Source of the DNA: Acidobacteriota bacterium
Lineage (GTDB): Bacteria; Acidobacteriota; Terriglobia; Terriglobales; Acidobacteriaceae
Length of the DNA stretch: 64,000 nucleotides
Assembly (NCBI GenBank): GCA_021846275.1
Contig: JAJZBZ010000001.1
Location: 248,001-312,000, forward strand
Direction: 5' to 3'
Made by a program: the position numbers and the translations under genes. The notes beneath the pieces were generated by a model. The model saw only the letters and a program-made list of their open reading frames with translations, was not told where the DNA came from and did not search any database. Positions 8,098-18,243 of this stretch are shown one piece after another. Numbering within the stretch: the stretch's first letter is position 1; every line of letters starts with the position of its first letter.

Positions 8098-9783
8098 TCA
8101 GCGGCTGGCGGCGATCATCTGGCTGGCGTGCTTCTGGCTGGCCTCGGTCACGACGGAGCCACTGAGCATCCGCGCTACTTCATGCACACGGCTGGCCTCG
8201 TCGAGCAGCCGGACCTGCGTTTTTGTGCGGCCCTGCGACTCCTGTTTTTCGATGAGGAAGTGCTGGTCGGCAAAGGCTGCGATCTGAGGCAGGTGGGTGA
8301 CGCAGAGCACCTGCTGACTGTGGCTGAGCGACTTCAGCTTGCCGCCCACCGCCTCCGCTGCGCGACCGCCGATGCCGATGTCAATTTCGTCAAAAACCAG
8401 TGTGCGCGGCGCGGCCACGGCGCGCGTCTGGTGCGTGCGCGCGCCGTCTTCCACGGTCACCTTCAACGCCAGCATCACGCGGCTCATCTCGCCGCCGGAG
8501 GCAATCTCGTCGAGCGGTTTCATCGGCTCGCCGACGTTGGTCGCGATCCGGTATTCCACGCTGTCCCAGCCATGCGCGGTCCACTGCGCCGGGTCGCTCT
8601 GCGGCGAAACCGTGACCTCGAAGCGAACCTTCATTGCAAGCTCGTTGATCTGCTTTTCGGCGTTCTTTGCCAGCCGCTGCGCGGCCGTCTGACGGCGTTT
8701 GCTGAGCGCGTCCGCGGCGGCGGCGTAAGCCTGTTTCGCGGCCTCGACATCGGCCTGCAAGCCGCGCAGAATTCCCTCGCGATCCTCCACCTCGGCCAGC
8801 CGCGCTGCGACCGATTCGCCGAACGCGATGACCTCATCGACGTTCGCGCCATATTTGCGCTTCAGCCGGTCGAGCAGCGCCAGGCGATCTTCGATCTCGG
8901 CCAGCCGCTCGGGCGAGGCGTGGATCGACTCCGAATAATCGCGCATCTGTTCGGCCACGTCATCGACCAGCGCCCGCGCGGAGGTCAACTGCTCGACAGC
9001 GGGGGCGAATCGCGCGTCGAAACGCGCCAGTTCCTCCACATTGCGCAGTGCCGCGCGCAGCGTGGTCTCTGCGGACGATCCGCCCTCGTAAAGCTGCTCA
9101 AAGGCGCTCATTGCGGCGGTATACAGTTTTTCCGCATTGGCGAGGATCCGTTTTTCCCGCTCCAGCTCCGTGTCTTCCTGGGGTTTGAGTCGCGCGTCGG
9201 CGATTTCGCGGCTCTGGTAGCTCCAGAGATCGGCCCTTTGCAGGCGCTCCTGCTCGCCGCGCTCCATCTCGTCCAGCTTTTCCGCAGCCGTCTTCCACCT
9301 CGCGTGAGCGCGCGCAATCTCTTCGTTACTCAGCGCCGCGAAACGATCGAGCAGAACGCGCTGCTGCGCCTGATCAAAGCTGGAGAGCGTCTCGCTCTGT
9401 GCATGGACCAGCGCAAGCTCGGGCGCAAGCTGCCGCAGGACGGCGACGGTGGCGGGCTGGTTGTTGACGAAGACGCGCCCCTTGCCTGTCTGCATGACCT
9501 CGCGCCGCAGGATGATCTCCGCGCCGCTTGCATCCAGGCCATTGGCCTCCAGAATCGCGTCCGCGCCGGGCGTGGCCTCAAAGACGCAGGCGACGACGGC
9601 TTTTTCCGCGCCGTGGCGAATGACCTCGGCTGAAGCCTTGCCGCCCATCAACAGAGCCAGCGCGTCCACGAGAATCGACTTGCCCGCGCCCGTCTCGCCC
9701 GTGAGCAGGTTCAGTCCGGGGCCAAAGAGCACGATGGCGTGGTCAATGACCGCGTAGTTCTCGGCGCGCAGTTCCAGCAGCAT
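8098..9783 (-). CDS. recN: DNA repair ATPase RecN
   Basis: 561 residues from the ATG at 9783, the first Met before the conserved MLLELRAENYAVID; the open frame runs 42 codons further but without homology. An SMC-like ATPase of double-strand-break repair. Walker A is GETGAGKS (residues 29-36), a long coiled coil fills the centre (about 150-370), the signature region is SGGEMSRVMLALK, and Walker B is TLVFDEIDIGIGG. The C-terminal CVTHLPQIAAFAD carries the H-loop. Length is normal for RecN. Divergent from the tol operon. Confidence 0.96.
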   Translation of the reverse strand: MLLELRAENYAVIDHAIVLFGPGLNLLTGETGAGKSILVDALALLMGGKASAEVIRHGAEKAVVACVFEATPGADAILEANGLDASGAEIILRREVMQTGKGRVFVNNQPATVAVLRQLAPELALVHAQSETLSSFDQAQQRVLLDRFAALSNEEIARAHARWKTAAEKLDEMERGEQERLQRADLWSYQSREIADARLKPQEDTELEREKRILANAEKLYTAAMSAFEQLYEGGSSAETTLRAALRNVEELARFDARFAPAVEQLTSARALVDDVAEQMRDYSESIHASPERLAEIEDRLALLDRLKRKYGANVDEVIAFGESVAARLAEVEDREGILRGLQADVEAAKQAYAAAADALSKRRQTAAQRLAKNAEKQINELAMKVRFEVTVSPQSDPAQWTAHGWDSVEYRIATNVGEPMKPLDEIASGGEMSRVMLALKVTVEDGARTHQTRAVAAPRTLVFDEIDIGIGGRAAEAVGGKLKSLSHSQQVLCVTHLPQIAAFADQHFLIEKQESQGRTKTQVRLLDEASRVHEVARMLSGSVVTEASQKHASQMIAASR

Positions 9784-9955
9784 GGAGACATTATGCGCAC
9801 ATCGGCAGGCTCCCGCGCCAGCCGTTCGCGGCCCGCTGCGCAGAACGGGAATCCGCCTGCGCATCCCGCTCCGGATCGCCGGTTTTCGGCTGGTGTACCT
9901 GATTGACAACTTGGAGCGCCGTTTCCGGTTCTGCTAGCTTCAAAGAGAGAGGTAT

Positions 9956-10756
9956 ATGCCGATTCTTCCCTCGATCCTGATCCTCGTGCTCCAAGCCGAC
10001 GCCACCGCACCGGCAGCGCCCGCCGCGTCCAATGCCATTGTGGAGATGCTCAGCAACAGCGGCCCGGTCGCGATGGCCGTGCTGGCGCTGCTGGCGTTGG
10101 CCAGCATCTACTCCTGGACGCTGATCTTTTCCAAGATGAGCGGATTCAAGAAGGCCACGCAGCAGAGCCGCCGCTTTCTGCGCGTCTTTCGCAAGGCCAC
10201 GCGCCTGCAGGAGATTGCAGCGGCGACGAGCGAGTTCCAGCCCAGTCCGCTGGCCGCCGTCTTCGACGAAGTGTATGAGGCCTATAAGCGACAGACGGGC
10301 GGCTATGGGCCGCCGCGCAACATCACTCCGCTGGAGCGCGCCGCGCAGACGGCCAGCAGCGAGGCGCTGACGCGCATGGAGCAAAGGCTGACGTGGCTCG
10401 CGACGATTGCTTCGACCAGCACCTTCGTCGGACTCTTCGGCACGGTGATGGGCGTTGTCGATGCGTTTCACGGGCTGGGCACGGCAGGGTCGGCCACGCT
10501 GCGCGCGGTGGCTCCGGGCATCTCCGAGGCGCTGATTACGACGGCGGCGGGGATTTTTGTCGCGGTGCCGGCGGGCGTTGCGTACAACCAGTTCACGGCG
10601 CGGCTGCGCGCCTTTGCTTCGGGCATCGACGACTTCGCGCGCGAGCTTCTGAACTCGCTCGAAGAAATTCCACAGCGCGGCGCGGCGGCAGCAACGACTG
10701 GGCGCGGCCCCGAACTGCGCAACCCGGACCTGCGCAACCCGGAGCGCGAGGCGTAG
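9956..10756 (+). CDS. tolQ: TolQ/ExbB-type proton channel subunit
   Basis: 266 residues with three membrane segments (about 35-55, 145-170 and 190-210) and the MotA/TolQ/ExbB core LTWLATIASTSTFVGLFGTVMGVVDAFHGLG. First gene of a full Tol-Pal cluster, so TolQ is the best name. With TolR it makes the proton-driven motor in the inner membrane that energises the Tol system during envelope constriction. A ribosome binding site (AGAGAGG) precedes the ATG. A possible weak promoter lies at 9911-9940 (TTGGAG, 18 bp, extended TGC-TAGCTT). A proline- and arginine-rich repeat (PELRNPDLRNPE) ends the protein. Confidence 0.92.
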   Translation: MPILPSILILVLQADATAPAAPAASNAIVEMLSNSGPVAMAVLALLALASIYSWTLIFSKMSGFKKATQQSRRFLRVFRKATRLQEIAAATSEFQPSPLAAVFDEVYEAYKRQTGGYGPPRNITPLERAAQTASSEALTRMEQRLTWLATIASTSTFVGLFGTVMGVVDAFHGLGTAGSATLRAVAPGISEALITTAAGIFVAVPAGVAYNQFTARLRAFASGIDDFARELLNSLEEIPQRGAAAATTGRGPELRNPDLRNPEREA

Positions 10757-10758
10757 CC

Positions 10759-11190
10759 ATGGCCTTTACCAGCGCGAAAGGACGCACGCAGACCTCGCTG
10801 GCCGAGATCAACATCACGCCGCTGGTGGACGTGGTGCTGGTGCTGCTGGTGATCTTCATGATTACCGCGCCGGTCCTGCAATCGGGCATTGAGGTTTCGG
10901 TGCCGAAGACGCGGACGGTCCGCGAGATTACGGTGCCGCGGCTGGTGGTGACGGTGACGCGCGATCAGGAGGTGTATCTGGGCGATCAGCCGGTGAACCT
11001 GCATGATCTGGCCCAGCGCCTGCACGAGCAGAACACCGACCCTTCGAAGCAGATTATCTATCTGCGCGCCGATGAGCGCGTGCCGTTTGGAGCATTTGCC
11101 ACGGTGATGGACGCGATCAAGCAGGCGGGCATCACCAATATCAGCATTGTGACGCAGCCGCTGAACTCGAACGGAACCAGCACGCCGTGA
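10759..11190 (+). CDS. tolR: TolR/ExbD-type proton channel subunit
   Basis: 143 residues. A short cytoplasmic tail is followed by one membrane helix (PLVDVVLVLLVIFMITAPVL) with the conserved aspartate at residue 24, the proton-carrying residue of TolR/ExbD. A periplasmic domain follows (QIIYLRADERVPFGAFATVMDAIKQAGI). It starts 2 bp after the tolQ stop. The longer open frame that begins at 10393 is tolQ read in another frame, so the ATG at 10759 is the true start. Confidence 0.93.
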   Translation: MAFTSAKGRTQTSLAEINITPLVDVVLVLLVIFMITAPVLQSGIEVSVPKTRTVREITVPRLVVTVTRDQEVYLGDQPVNLHDLAQRLHEQNTDPSKQIIYLRADERVPFGAFATVMDAIKQAGITNISIVTQPLNSNGTSTP

Positions 11191-11250
11191 GGCGGGAACG
11201 ATGGAAATTCGCTGCGAGGGAATCGCAACGGAATCGCAAATGAATGCTCC

Positions 11251-12075
11251 ATGAGCGCGACGATCTACACAAGCCGAACCGCTGGACCCGGAACCGACAG
11301 GCTGGGACGACCGATGATGGCCGCGGTGGCGGCGCATGCCGCGCTGGCCGGGACGGTGGTCGCCTGGGCGCTGATCCACGGCTGGTGGTCCCACAACAAC
11401 TGGGGCAGCGATGATGCCGGTGGGGCGGTGGCGGTGCAGCTTGTCTCGAATGCGATCCCGCTACCTGCCGACCAGAAGCCGAACGACAACGTGCTGGCGA
11501 CGGAGACGCCGAGCCAGGCACCGGCTCCGCCATCGGCCCGCGCAAAGGCGGCGCAGGACCAGGACGCGATTCCAATTGCGACGAAGGTGACGGCACCGAA
11601 GAAACTGGCGCAGAAGCAGCAGGAGCAGACGAAGCATTTGCCGCTGCCCCTGCCGCTGCCGCAGTCCAATCCTTACAACAAGCAGGTGCAGCAGAACCGC
11701 GCGGCCTACGGCGAGCAGGCTGGATCGCAGATGGAGCGCTCCGTCACGGCGACGACCGACGGGCCGGTTTCGGTGACCTCCGGCACGCGCGGCTTCAACT
11801 ATCCGTTCTATGTGGAGAACATCAAGCGGCGCATGCTGCAAAGCCTGTATCGCGGGGAGATTGACCCGCGCACGGCCAAGGGCGCGCAGGCCTACATTCT
11901 GTTCACGATCCGGCGCGACGGCAGCCCGACGGAGATTCGCATGGACCGATCGAGCGGCAGTCCGACGCTCGACCAGGCCTGTCTGCGCGCGGCGCAAAGG
12001 GTTGACTCCTTCGGTCCACTGCCTTCGCCTGTAACCGACGGACCGCTCCATGTTTCTTATTATTGTGAGTATTGA
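11251..12075 (+). CDS. TonB/TolA-like energy transducer of the Tol cluster
   Basis: 274 residues with one N-terminal membrane anchor (MMAAVAAHAALAGTVVAWALI). A Pro/Ala/Lys/Gln-rich periplasmic stalk follows (about 70-155), and the C-terminal domain is TonB-like (residues about 180-274, with RRDGSPTEIRMDRSSGSPTLDQACLRAAQRVDSFGPLPS). Its position between tolR and tolB gives it the TolA role of linking the inner membrane motor to TolB and Pal. The C-terminal domain reads as TonB family rather than the E. coli TolA domain. Confidence 0.87.
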   Translation: MSATIYTSRTAGPGTDRLGRPMMAAVAAHAALAGTVVAWALIHGWWSHNNWGSDDAGGAVAVQLVSNAIPLPADQKPNDNVLATETPSQAPAPPSARAKAAQDQDAIPIATKVTAPKKLAQKQQEQTKHLPLPLPLPQSNPYNKQVQQNRAAYGEQAGSQMERSVTATTDGPVSVTSGTRGFNYPFYVENIKRRMLQSLYRGEIDPRTAKGAQAYILFTIRRDGSPTEIRMDRSSGSPTLDQACLRAAQRVDSFGPLPSPVTDGPLHVSYYCEY

Positions 12076-12139
12076 TTCACTGACGTTTTGGATTGTGCCG
12101 AAATCGGCTCTGGCCAGCCGCTGAAAAGGATAACCCTGC

Positions 12140-13516
12140 ATGACTCCTCTCGTTCGTTTCCGTCGCACGCTCAGAGCCGCAGGTCTATCGTGGGCTGCTG
12201 TCGCGATTCTTGGCTTCGTCAGTGTCGCTGCGCACGCGCAGGACTGGGTGCATATCGGCAGCAACATTCCCGCCGGAAATCAGCGCATCCGGCTGGCGGC
12301 GGCGGGGATGAAGCCGGTGGGCAACGATCCGCAGACGCCGGTGATGAAGGCGACGTTTGACGCGACGCTCTTCCACGATCTGAGCAGCGCGGGCATCTTC
12401 GACATGGTGGCGCAGAGCATGGCTCCGACGGCCACGCCCGGCTCTCCACAGGAGATCAATCTGGCGCAGTGGGCCGCGGCACCGGCGAATGCCGCGTTTG
12501 TGGCTTACGGCGCGCTGTCGGCGACGGCTGGTCATCTGGTCGTCTATGGCTGGCTTCAGGATGATCGCAACACAGGCACCGCACCGATCCTGACGAAGCA
12601 GTACTCTGGCGACGCGAACGACGACCAGGCGCGAAGTCTGGCGCATCAGTTTGCCGACGACATCATTGGCGCGCTGGGCGGCGGGGTGCGCGGGATTGCC
12701 GAAAGCAAGATCTATTTTGTGAGCGCCCGCGGGGGCAGCAAACAGATTTGGGCGATGGACTACGACGGAGAAAATCAGCATCAGGTCGTCCGCTCGGGCA
12801 TCCTTTCGCTTTCGCCGCGCATCTCGCCAGATAATAGCCGGTTGGCATTTGCATCTCTGGGGAACTCCGGCTGGTCCATTCGCATGTATTCGTTCGATCT
12901 GGGACGTTTCGTCGCGTTTCGACCCGGAGTGCAGGGCGGCAGCAATCTGTCTCCCGCCTGGTCCAGCGACGGCCAGCACATCGCGTTCTCCTCGTCGCGC
13001 TCCGGCGACCCGGATATCTGGACCTGCGACACGAACGGCGGCAACCTGAAGAAACTGACTGCCTTTCGCGGGCCGGATGTTTCGCCGGTGTGGAATCCGC
13101 GAACGAATGCGCAGATTGCCTGGGTGAGCGGACGGACCGGACTGCCGCAGATTTACATCATGGACACCGACGGCGGCAACGTGCAGCGTATGACCGACGG
13201 CGGCTATGCGATCTCACCTTCGTGGTCGCCGAACGGACAGTTTCTGGCCTTTAGCTGGAACCGCAAATACGGCCCCGGCGCGCCGGGCGGGCAGGATATT
13301 TACGTGATGGACATTGCCTCGCTACGCTGGCTGCAACTGACGCATGACTCCGGTAGCAACGATTTCCCGAGCTGGTCGCCGGATGGTCGGCATCTCGTCT
13401 TTGAACGATCCATCAACGGTCGCACGTCGCTGTGGACGATGCTCGCCGATGGGACAGAACAACAAAAACTGACTCAGACCGGCAAGGACTTCATGCCGAA
13501 CTGGAGCTGGAAATAA
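12140..13516 (+). CDS. tolB: Tol-Pal translocation protein TolB
   Basis: 458 residues. A signal peptide ends near AAHA-QD. The N-terminal alpha/beta domain follows (IRLAAAGMKPVG to about residue 185). A six-bladed WD40/PD40-like propeller finishes the protein, with repeated blades such as SPRISPDNSRLAFASLGNSG, SPAWSSDGQHIAFSSSRSGDPDIWTCD and SPSWSPNGQFLAFSWNR. It is a periplasmic partner of Pal and the TolA-like protein. Starts 64 bp after the transducer gene. Confidence 0.95.
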   Translation: MTPLVRFRRTLRAAGLSWAAVAILGFVSVAAHAQDWVHIGSNIPAGNQRIRLAAAGMKPVGNDPQTPVMKATFDATLFHDLSSAGIFDMVAQSMAPTATPGSPQEINLAQWAAAPANAAFVAYGALSATAGHLVVYGWLQDDRNTGTAPILTKQYSGDANDDQARSLAHQFADDIIGALGGGVRGIAESKIYFVSARGGSKQIWAMDYDGENQHQVVRSGILSLSPRISPDNSRLAFASLGNSGWSIRMYSFDLGRFVAFRPGVQGGSNLSPAWSSDGQHIAFSSSRSGDPDIWTCDTNGGNLKKLTAFRGPDVSPVWNPRTNAQIAWVSGRTGLPQIYIMDTDGGNVQRMTDGGYAISPSWSPNGQFLAFSWNRKYGPGAPGGQDIYVMDIASLRWLQLTHDSGSNDFPSWSPDGRHLVFERSINGRTSLWTMLADGTEQQKLTQTGKDFMPNWSWK

Positions 13517-13580
13517 TAAAGCCCCTGCAAAAACTGCAGACTCATTTCACCCTTAACCCTTCAGAAGGAGCACGACCCCG

Positions 13581-14333
13581 ATGACACGCAGGCAGATTCT
13601 TCCGATTCTTGCGATAACCCTTTCCCTGGCAGTGATTGCCGGATGCAAAAAGAAACCCGCACCACAGGCGGCGACCGCCCCGGTGGCGACCGCGCCGTCT
13701 CCGGTGGCGCAACTGACGGCAACACCCTCGACAATCACGGCGGGCGATCAGGTGGTGCTGAGCTGGAAGACAACCGATGCAAACTCGGTGACGATTGACG
13801 GCATCGGCACCGTGCCAAGTGTGGGCGTGAAGACCGTGACGCCGACCGAGACGACGACCTATCACCTGACCGCCCGCGGCGACGGCGGCAGCGCGGACGC
13901 GACGGCAACGGTGACGGTGAACCCGGCGCAGGCCGCCGTGGCCGTGCCGGAGAACAACCAGACCATGACCGAGGAGCAGATGTTCAAGGCCAACGTGCAG
14001 GACATCTTCTTCGACTACGACAGCTATGACGTGCGCACGAGCGACAACAGCGTCCTGTCGAAGGCGGCGGCGTTCCTGGCTGCGCATCCCGACATCAAGG
14101 TACTGATCGGCGGCTACTGCGATGATCGGGGATCGAACGAGTACAACCTGACACTGGGCGAAAGCCGGGCCAATGCGGCGAAGAAGATTCTGACGCAGGA
14201 TGGCGTGGCGCCGAATCGGCTGCGCGTGGTGAGCTATGGCAAGGAGCGTCCGTTCTGCACGGAAGAGACGGAATCCTGCTGGCAGCAGAATCGCCGCGCG
14301 GGCTTCTCAATCGACGGCTCGGCGGGCAACTGA
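13581..14333 (+). CDS. pal: Peptidoglycan-associated lipoprotein Pal
   Basis: 250 residues. A lipoprotein signal peptide has its lipobox at VIAGC (Cys22). An Ig-like segment covers about residues 45-120 (VAQLTATPSTITAGDQVVLSWKTTDANSVTIDG). The C-terminal OmpA/MotB peptidoglycan-binding domain covers about 135-245 (FFDYDSYDVR, GGYCDDRGSNEYNLTLGESRANAAKKIL). E. coli Pal (173 residues) lacks the Ig-like insert. It tethers the outer membrane to peptidoglycan and binds TolB. Confidence 0.95.
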   Translation: MTRRQILPILAITLSLAVIAGCKKKPAPQAATAPVATAPSPVAQLTATPSTITAGDQVVLSWKTTDANSVTIDGIGTVPSVGVKTVTPTETTTYHLTARGDGGSADATATVTVNPAQAAVAVPENNQTMTEEQMFKANVQDIFFDYDSYDVRTSDNSVLSKAAAFLAAHPDIKVLIGGYCDDRGSNEYNLTLGESRANAAKKILTQDGVAPNRLRVVSYGKERPFCTEETESCWQQNRRAGFSIDGSAGN

Positions 14334-14370
14334 AGCCTGGGCAGCGAAAAGTAAATCTATACTGAGAACA

Positions 14371-14426
14371 GCCACTCCGGCAGGCAGCCCACAGCAAGCA
14401 AGCTGAGGCGGCGCTGCCGGAGTGGC
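14371..14426 (+). other. Inverted repeat (13-bp stem) between pal and cpoB
   Basis: A perfect 13-bp inverted repeat (arms 14371-14383 and 14414-14426, GCCACTCCGGCAG and its complement) spans a 30-bp loop. No T-run follows on either strand, so it is not a classical terminator. Inside the operon it could be an mRNA-stabilising or processing hairpin between pal and cpoB. Confidence 0.5.
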
Positions 14427-14455
14427 GCAAATACGAAGAGATTGAGAGAACGTCC

Positions 14456-15457
14456 ATGGCTGGCACACAACGGTTTCGCATGATCCTCACGGGCACCCTG
14501 CTGCTGGCGCTGCCCGCAGTTCCCGCGCACGCGGCGTCCAAGGAGATCATTCAGATTCAGACGCAGGTGCAGCAGTTGGTGGAGATGGTGCAGCGGCTGC
14601 AATCGACAGTGGATTCGCACTTCGGCCAGATGGAAAATCTGGTGCAGCAAAGCACGGCCAACGTGGCACAGATGAGCACGGCTCTGAACGCGATGCAGCA
14701 GAAGCTGAATGCGCAGGCCGACGCGACCAACGGCAAGATGGACACCGTCTCCGGCCAGGTGCAGACGATGAACGACTCAATTGACGAGTTGAAGACGAGG
14801 CTGGGCAAGCTGGAGACGCAGTTGCAGACGCTGCAATCAGAGATTCAGACAGTGCAGGCGCAGACGGCTCCGCAACAGCCAGCGCAGCAGCCGGGCGATG
14901 CGGGCCAGCCAGGTGACGCCAGCCAGCCGGGCGCTGCAAATCCGAATGGCGTGGCCGGTCCGAACGGTGCGGCGAATCAGCCGGGCGCTGGAACGCCGGA
15001 TGCGGCTCCGTCGGCGACGGGCGTGCCACAGGCTTCGGCTTCGCAGGCTGCTGCTTCGCAGACGCCGCCCTTGCGCGAGACCTATCTTGGGGGGCTGCGC
15101 GACTTCAACGCGGCGCACTACGAAGCGGCGCAGTCCGAGTTTGGCGCGGTGGCGCAGTACTACCCCAACGACAATCTGGCTGGCAACGCCGAGTACTACC
15201 TGGGTGAAATCGCCTTTCGGCAGCACGATTACAAGGGCACGATCCGCTATGACAACGCCGTGCTGAACAACTTCAGCGGAAACGTGAAGGCTCCGGCGGC
15301 GCAGTTGCGCAAGGGCCAGGCGCTGATCACGCTGGGCCAGCGCGAGGCGGGAGTTCGCGAGTACCGTGCGCTGATTCATCGCTATCCGCAGACGCCGGAG
15401 GCTGTTCAGGCCAGGAGCAGGCTGAACGGAATGGGCGTTCGCATCAATCCCCGGTAA
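14456..15457 (+). CDS. cpoB: CpoB/YbgF-type Tol-Pal coordinating protein
   Basis: 333 residues with a signal peptide ending near AHA-AS. A trimerising coiled coil follows (about 25-130, IIQIQTQVQQLVEMVQRLQSTVDSHF and onwards). Next is a Pro/Gly/Ala/Gln-rich linker (about 140-205) and a C-terminal TPR domain (about 210-330, NAHYEAAQSEFGAVAQYYPNDNLAGNAEYYLGEIAF). This is the architecture of YbgF/CpoB, which couples Tol function to cell wall synthesis. Last gene of the Tol-Pal cluster. The linker is longer than in E. coli. Confidence 0.9.
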   Translation: MAGTQRFRMILTGTLLLALPAVPAHAASKEIIQIQTQVQQLVEMVQRLQSTVDSHFGQMENLVQQSTANVAQMSTALNAMQQKLNAQADATNGKMDTVSGQVQTMNDSIDELKTRLGKLETQLQTLQSEIQTVQAQTAPQQPAQQPGDAGQPGDASQPGAANPNGVAGPNGAANQPGAGTPDAAPSATGVPQASASQAAASQTPPLRETYLGGLRDFNAAHYEAAQSEFGAVAQYYPNDNLAGNAEYYLGEIAFRQHDYKGTIRYDNAVLNNFSGNVKAPAAQLRKGQALITLGQREAGVREYRALIHRYPQTPEAVQARSRLNGMGVRINPR

Positions 15458-15552
15458 AACAGTCCCGCCAATCTGGCTCCGGAGCAGCCGCGCGGCTGAT
15501 GCCGCGCCACGGACTTTTTTGGCGCTCCCGGTGGTTGCGGTTGTGCGATGGT

Positions 15553-15580
15553 GAGGACGCAAGGGAACAGTTGCGTCCTC
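15553..15580 (+). other. Perfect 10-bp inverted repeat upstream of the DHS-like gene
   Basis: GAGGACGCAA and its exact complement are separated by 8 bp. No T-run follows. The right arm overlaps a possible -35 element (TTGCGT at 15571), followed 16 bp later by TAATAG. It could be an operator or a 5' leader hairpin of the gene starting at 15630, but nothing else supports either reading. Confidence 0.35.
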
Positions 15581-15629
15581 GTGAATCTGGAATAATAGTG
15601 GAAGCTGAGTTTGGACGGGAGAGCTATTT

Positions 15630-16598
<969 letters not shown>

Positions 16599-16646
16599 CG
16601 CCGCTGGAGGCGCAAGGGAAACGTGGAAGTGAGGATGGGTGGGCGA

Positions 16647-17966
16647 TTACCAGACGCGACCAAAGTAGACGCCGGGCGCGGGCGCGTAGTAGCCGGGGTA
16701 ATAACCCGGGTAATAGCCGCTATAGAATCCGTAGGGGTAGACGACTGGCGCGGGCTGTGGGTATTCGCCGCGGCGGTGAAGTGTGGGGCTGGCCATGCCG
16801 GGCGCGGCGGAGGCCAGACGCTGGGCTTCGGCGCGGCTGACCGGAGTGACGGTGAGCGGCGTAGACAGGTGGAAGGTCATCATGGCTTCAGAGGGTATCC
16901 AAACCTGCGGACCCTGGGACATGGCCGAGGCAGCCGTGCCGCCTAGTCCGCCGGCCGTGCCGCCGACGAGCGCGCCAGTGCCGCCGCCGAAGGCTCCGCC
17001 AACGAGCGCGCCGAGCAAGGCTCCGCCGAAGGCGCTGACGGCGGTGCGACCGCCTTTGCCGGGGCTTTTGACTTTGAACAGGTTGGCATCAATCGGGTAG
17101 CTGTTGCCCTCAAGCTGTACGTCGTCGAGTTTCAGGGCGAGTTCGGCGTGGCCGGTGAGTGTGCCCGCCTTGCGGACATCGGTCACCTCGCCGTGAATTG
17201 TGGCTCCGCGCGGGATGGCGAGCACACCGCCGGAGTAGACATCACGAGCGGCGACGAAATCTATGGGTGTTCCGGGCTGGGCCATCTGGCTGGAGACGGA
17301 TTGGCTGGTGCGGACGACGAGAGCTGTACCCTGCTCCAGCGTGACGGGGGTGCGCGGCGGCTCCGGACCGGCCGGATATTGCTGCTGATAGGGCTGATTC
17401 GACTGGTAGCCCTGCGCCGCCGGGTAGCCTGGCCGCGCGCCGTAGGCACCAGCGCCGCCAGGCGCGGGATCATAGCCGCCGTTGGCTGGATTGGAAGGCT
17501 GATTGGCGGCGGGCTGGGCCGGGAACTGATTTGCGTTCTGGTCGGGAGACTGCCCATTGGTCGGCAGCCCGGCGGAATCCTCAGCCTGCATGTCCGGGCC
17601 GTTCTGCTGAGCCGACTCGCCCGGCTGCGCACCAGTCGTCGGCTGTCCACCGGCCTGCTGGGGATTGCCGACTGTCAGGTTGTTGACGACCTTGCTGACG
17701 CCTGCGACTTGGCTGGCGAGCGTGGCGGCGAGTGCCTTGTTGGCCGCACTGGTCGAAGTGCCGGAGAGCGTGACGACGCCCTGCACGGTGGTCGCGGTGA
17801 TCCAGTCGGGCTTGAGTTGGTCGGCGGCGTCGAGCGCGTGAACAACATTCATCTCGATCTGCCCGTCGGAGTTGGCGGGAGCGCTTTGAGCAGCGACCGG
17901 ATGGGCCTGCGCAACCAGGAAAACGATGGCGGCAAAAATAATTGCGCATGAACGAAATCTACGCAT
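16647..17966 (-). CDS. Exported BON-domain, glycine-zipper envelope protein
   Basis: 439 residues from the ATG at 17966, which begins a clear signal peptide (MRRFRSCAIIFAAIVFLVAQAHPVAAQ); the frame upstream of it is unlikely to be used. A BON domain covers about residues 35-105 (VVHALDAADQLKPDWITATTVQGVVTLSGT). A Gln/Pro/Gly/Tyr-rich disordered linker follows, then a beta-rich domain (LVVRTSQSVSSQMAQPGTPIDFV). Next is a glycine-zipper segment near 320-350 (GALLGALVGGAFGGGTGALV), and the tail is Tyr/Pro-rich with repeats YSGYYPGYYPGYY. Probably periplasmic or outer-membrane associated. No enzymatic function is recognised. Confidence 0.8.
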   Translation of the reverse strand: MRRFRSCAIIFAAIVFLVAQAHPVAAQSAPANSDGQIEMNVVHALDAADQLKPDWITATTVQGVVTLSGTSTSAANKALAATLASQVAGVSKVVNNLTVGNPQQAGGQPTTGAQPGESAQQNGPDMQAEDSAGLPTNGQSPDQNANQFPAQPAANQPSNPANGGYDPAPGGAGAYGARPGYPAAQGYQSNQPYQQQYPAGPEPPRTPVTLEQGTALVVRTSQSVSSQMAQPGTPIDFVAARDVYSGGVLAIPRGATIHGEVTDVRKAGTLTGHAELALKLDDVQLEGNSYPIDANLFKVKSPGKGGRTAVSAFGGALLGALVGGAFGGGTGALVGGTAGGLGGTAASAMSQGPQVWIPSEAMMTFHLSTPLTVTPVSRAEAQRLASAAPGMASPTLHRRGEYPQPAPVVYPYGFYSGYYPGYYPGYYAPAPGVYFGRVW

Positions 17967-18243
17967 GGAATCCTCGATACGGAAAAATGCAAACCCATGA
18001 AGCCGTTCCGGCAGACCGGGGCGACTCTCACCCAATTAGACACCGAAACCGGCAGGAGGTTGCGGGAAGGAACCCGCGTTTTTGGGCTGAAGAAATGGCG
18101 ATCTGTTCGAGTGACGATTCCAGAGCGGATTGACCCGGCTTCGTCCGCCAATCCCCGGGCAGTTGGAAGCCGGAGAACTGGCCAACCGAGTGGAATTGAC
18201 CCGGAAGCCAAACGCGACTTGCTATCTGGGTACAATAATTCGC

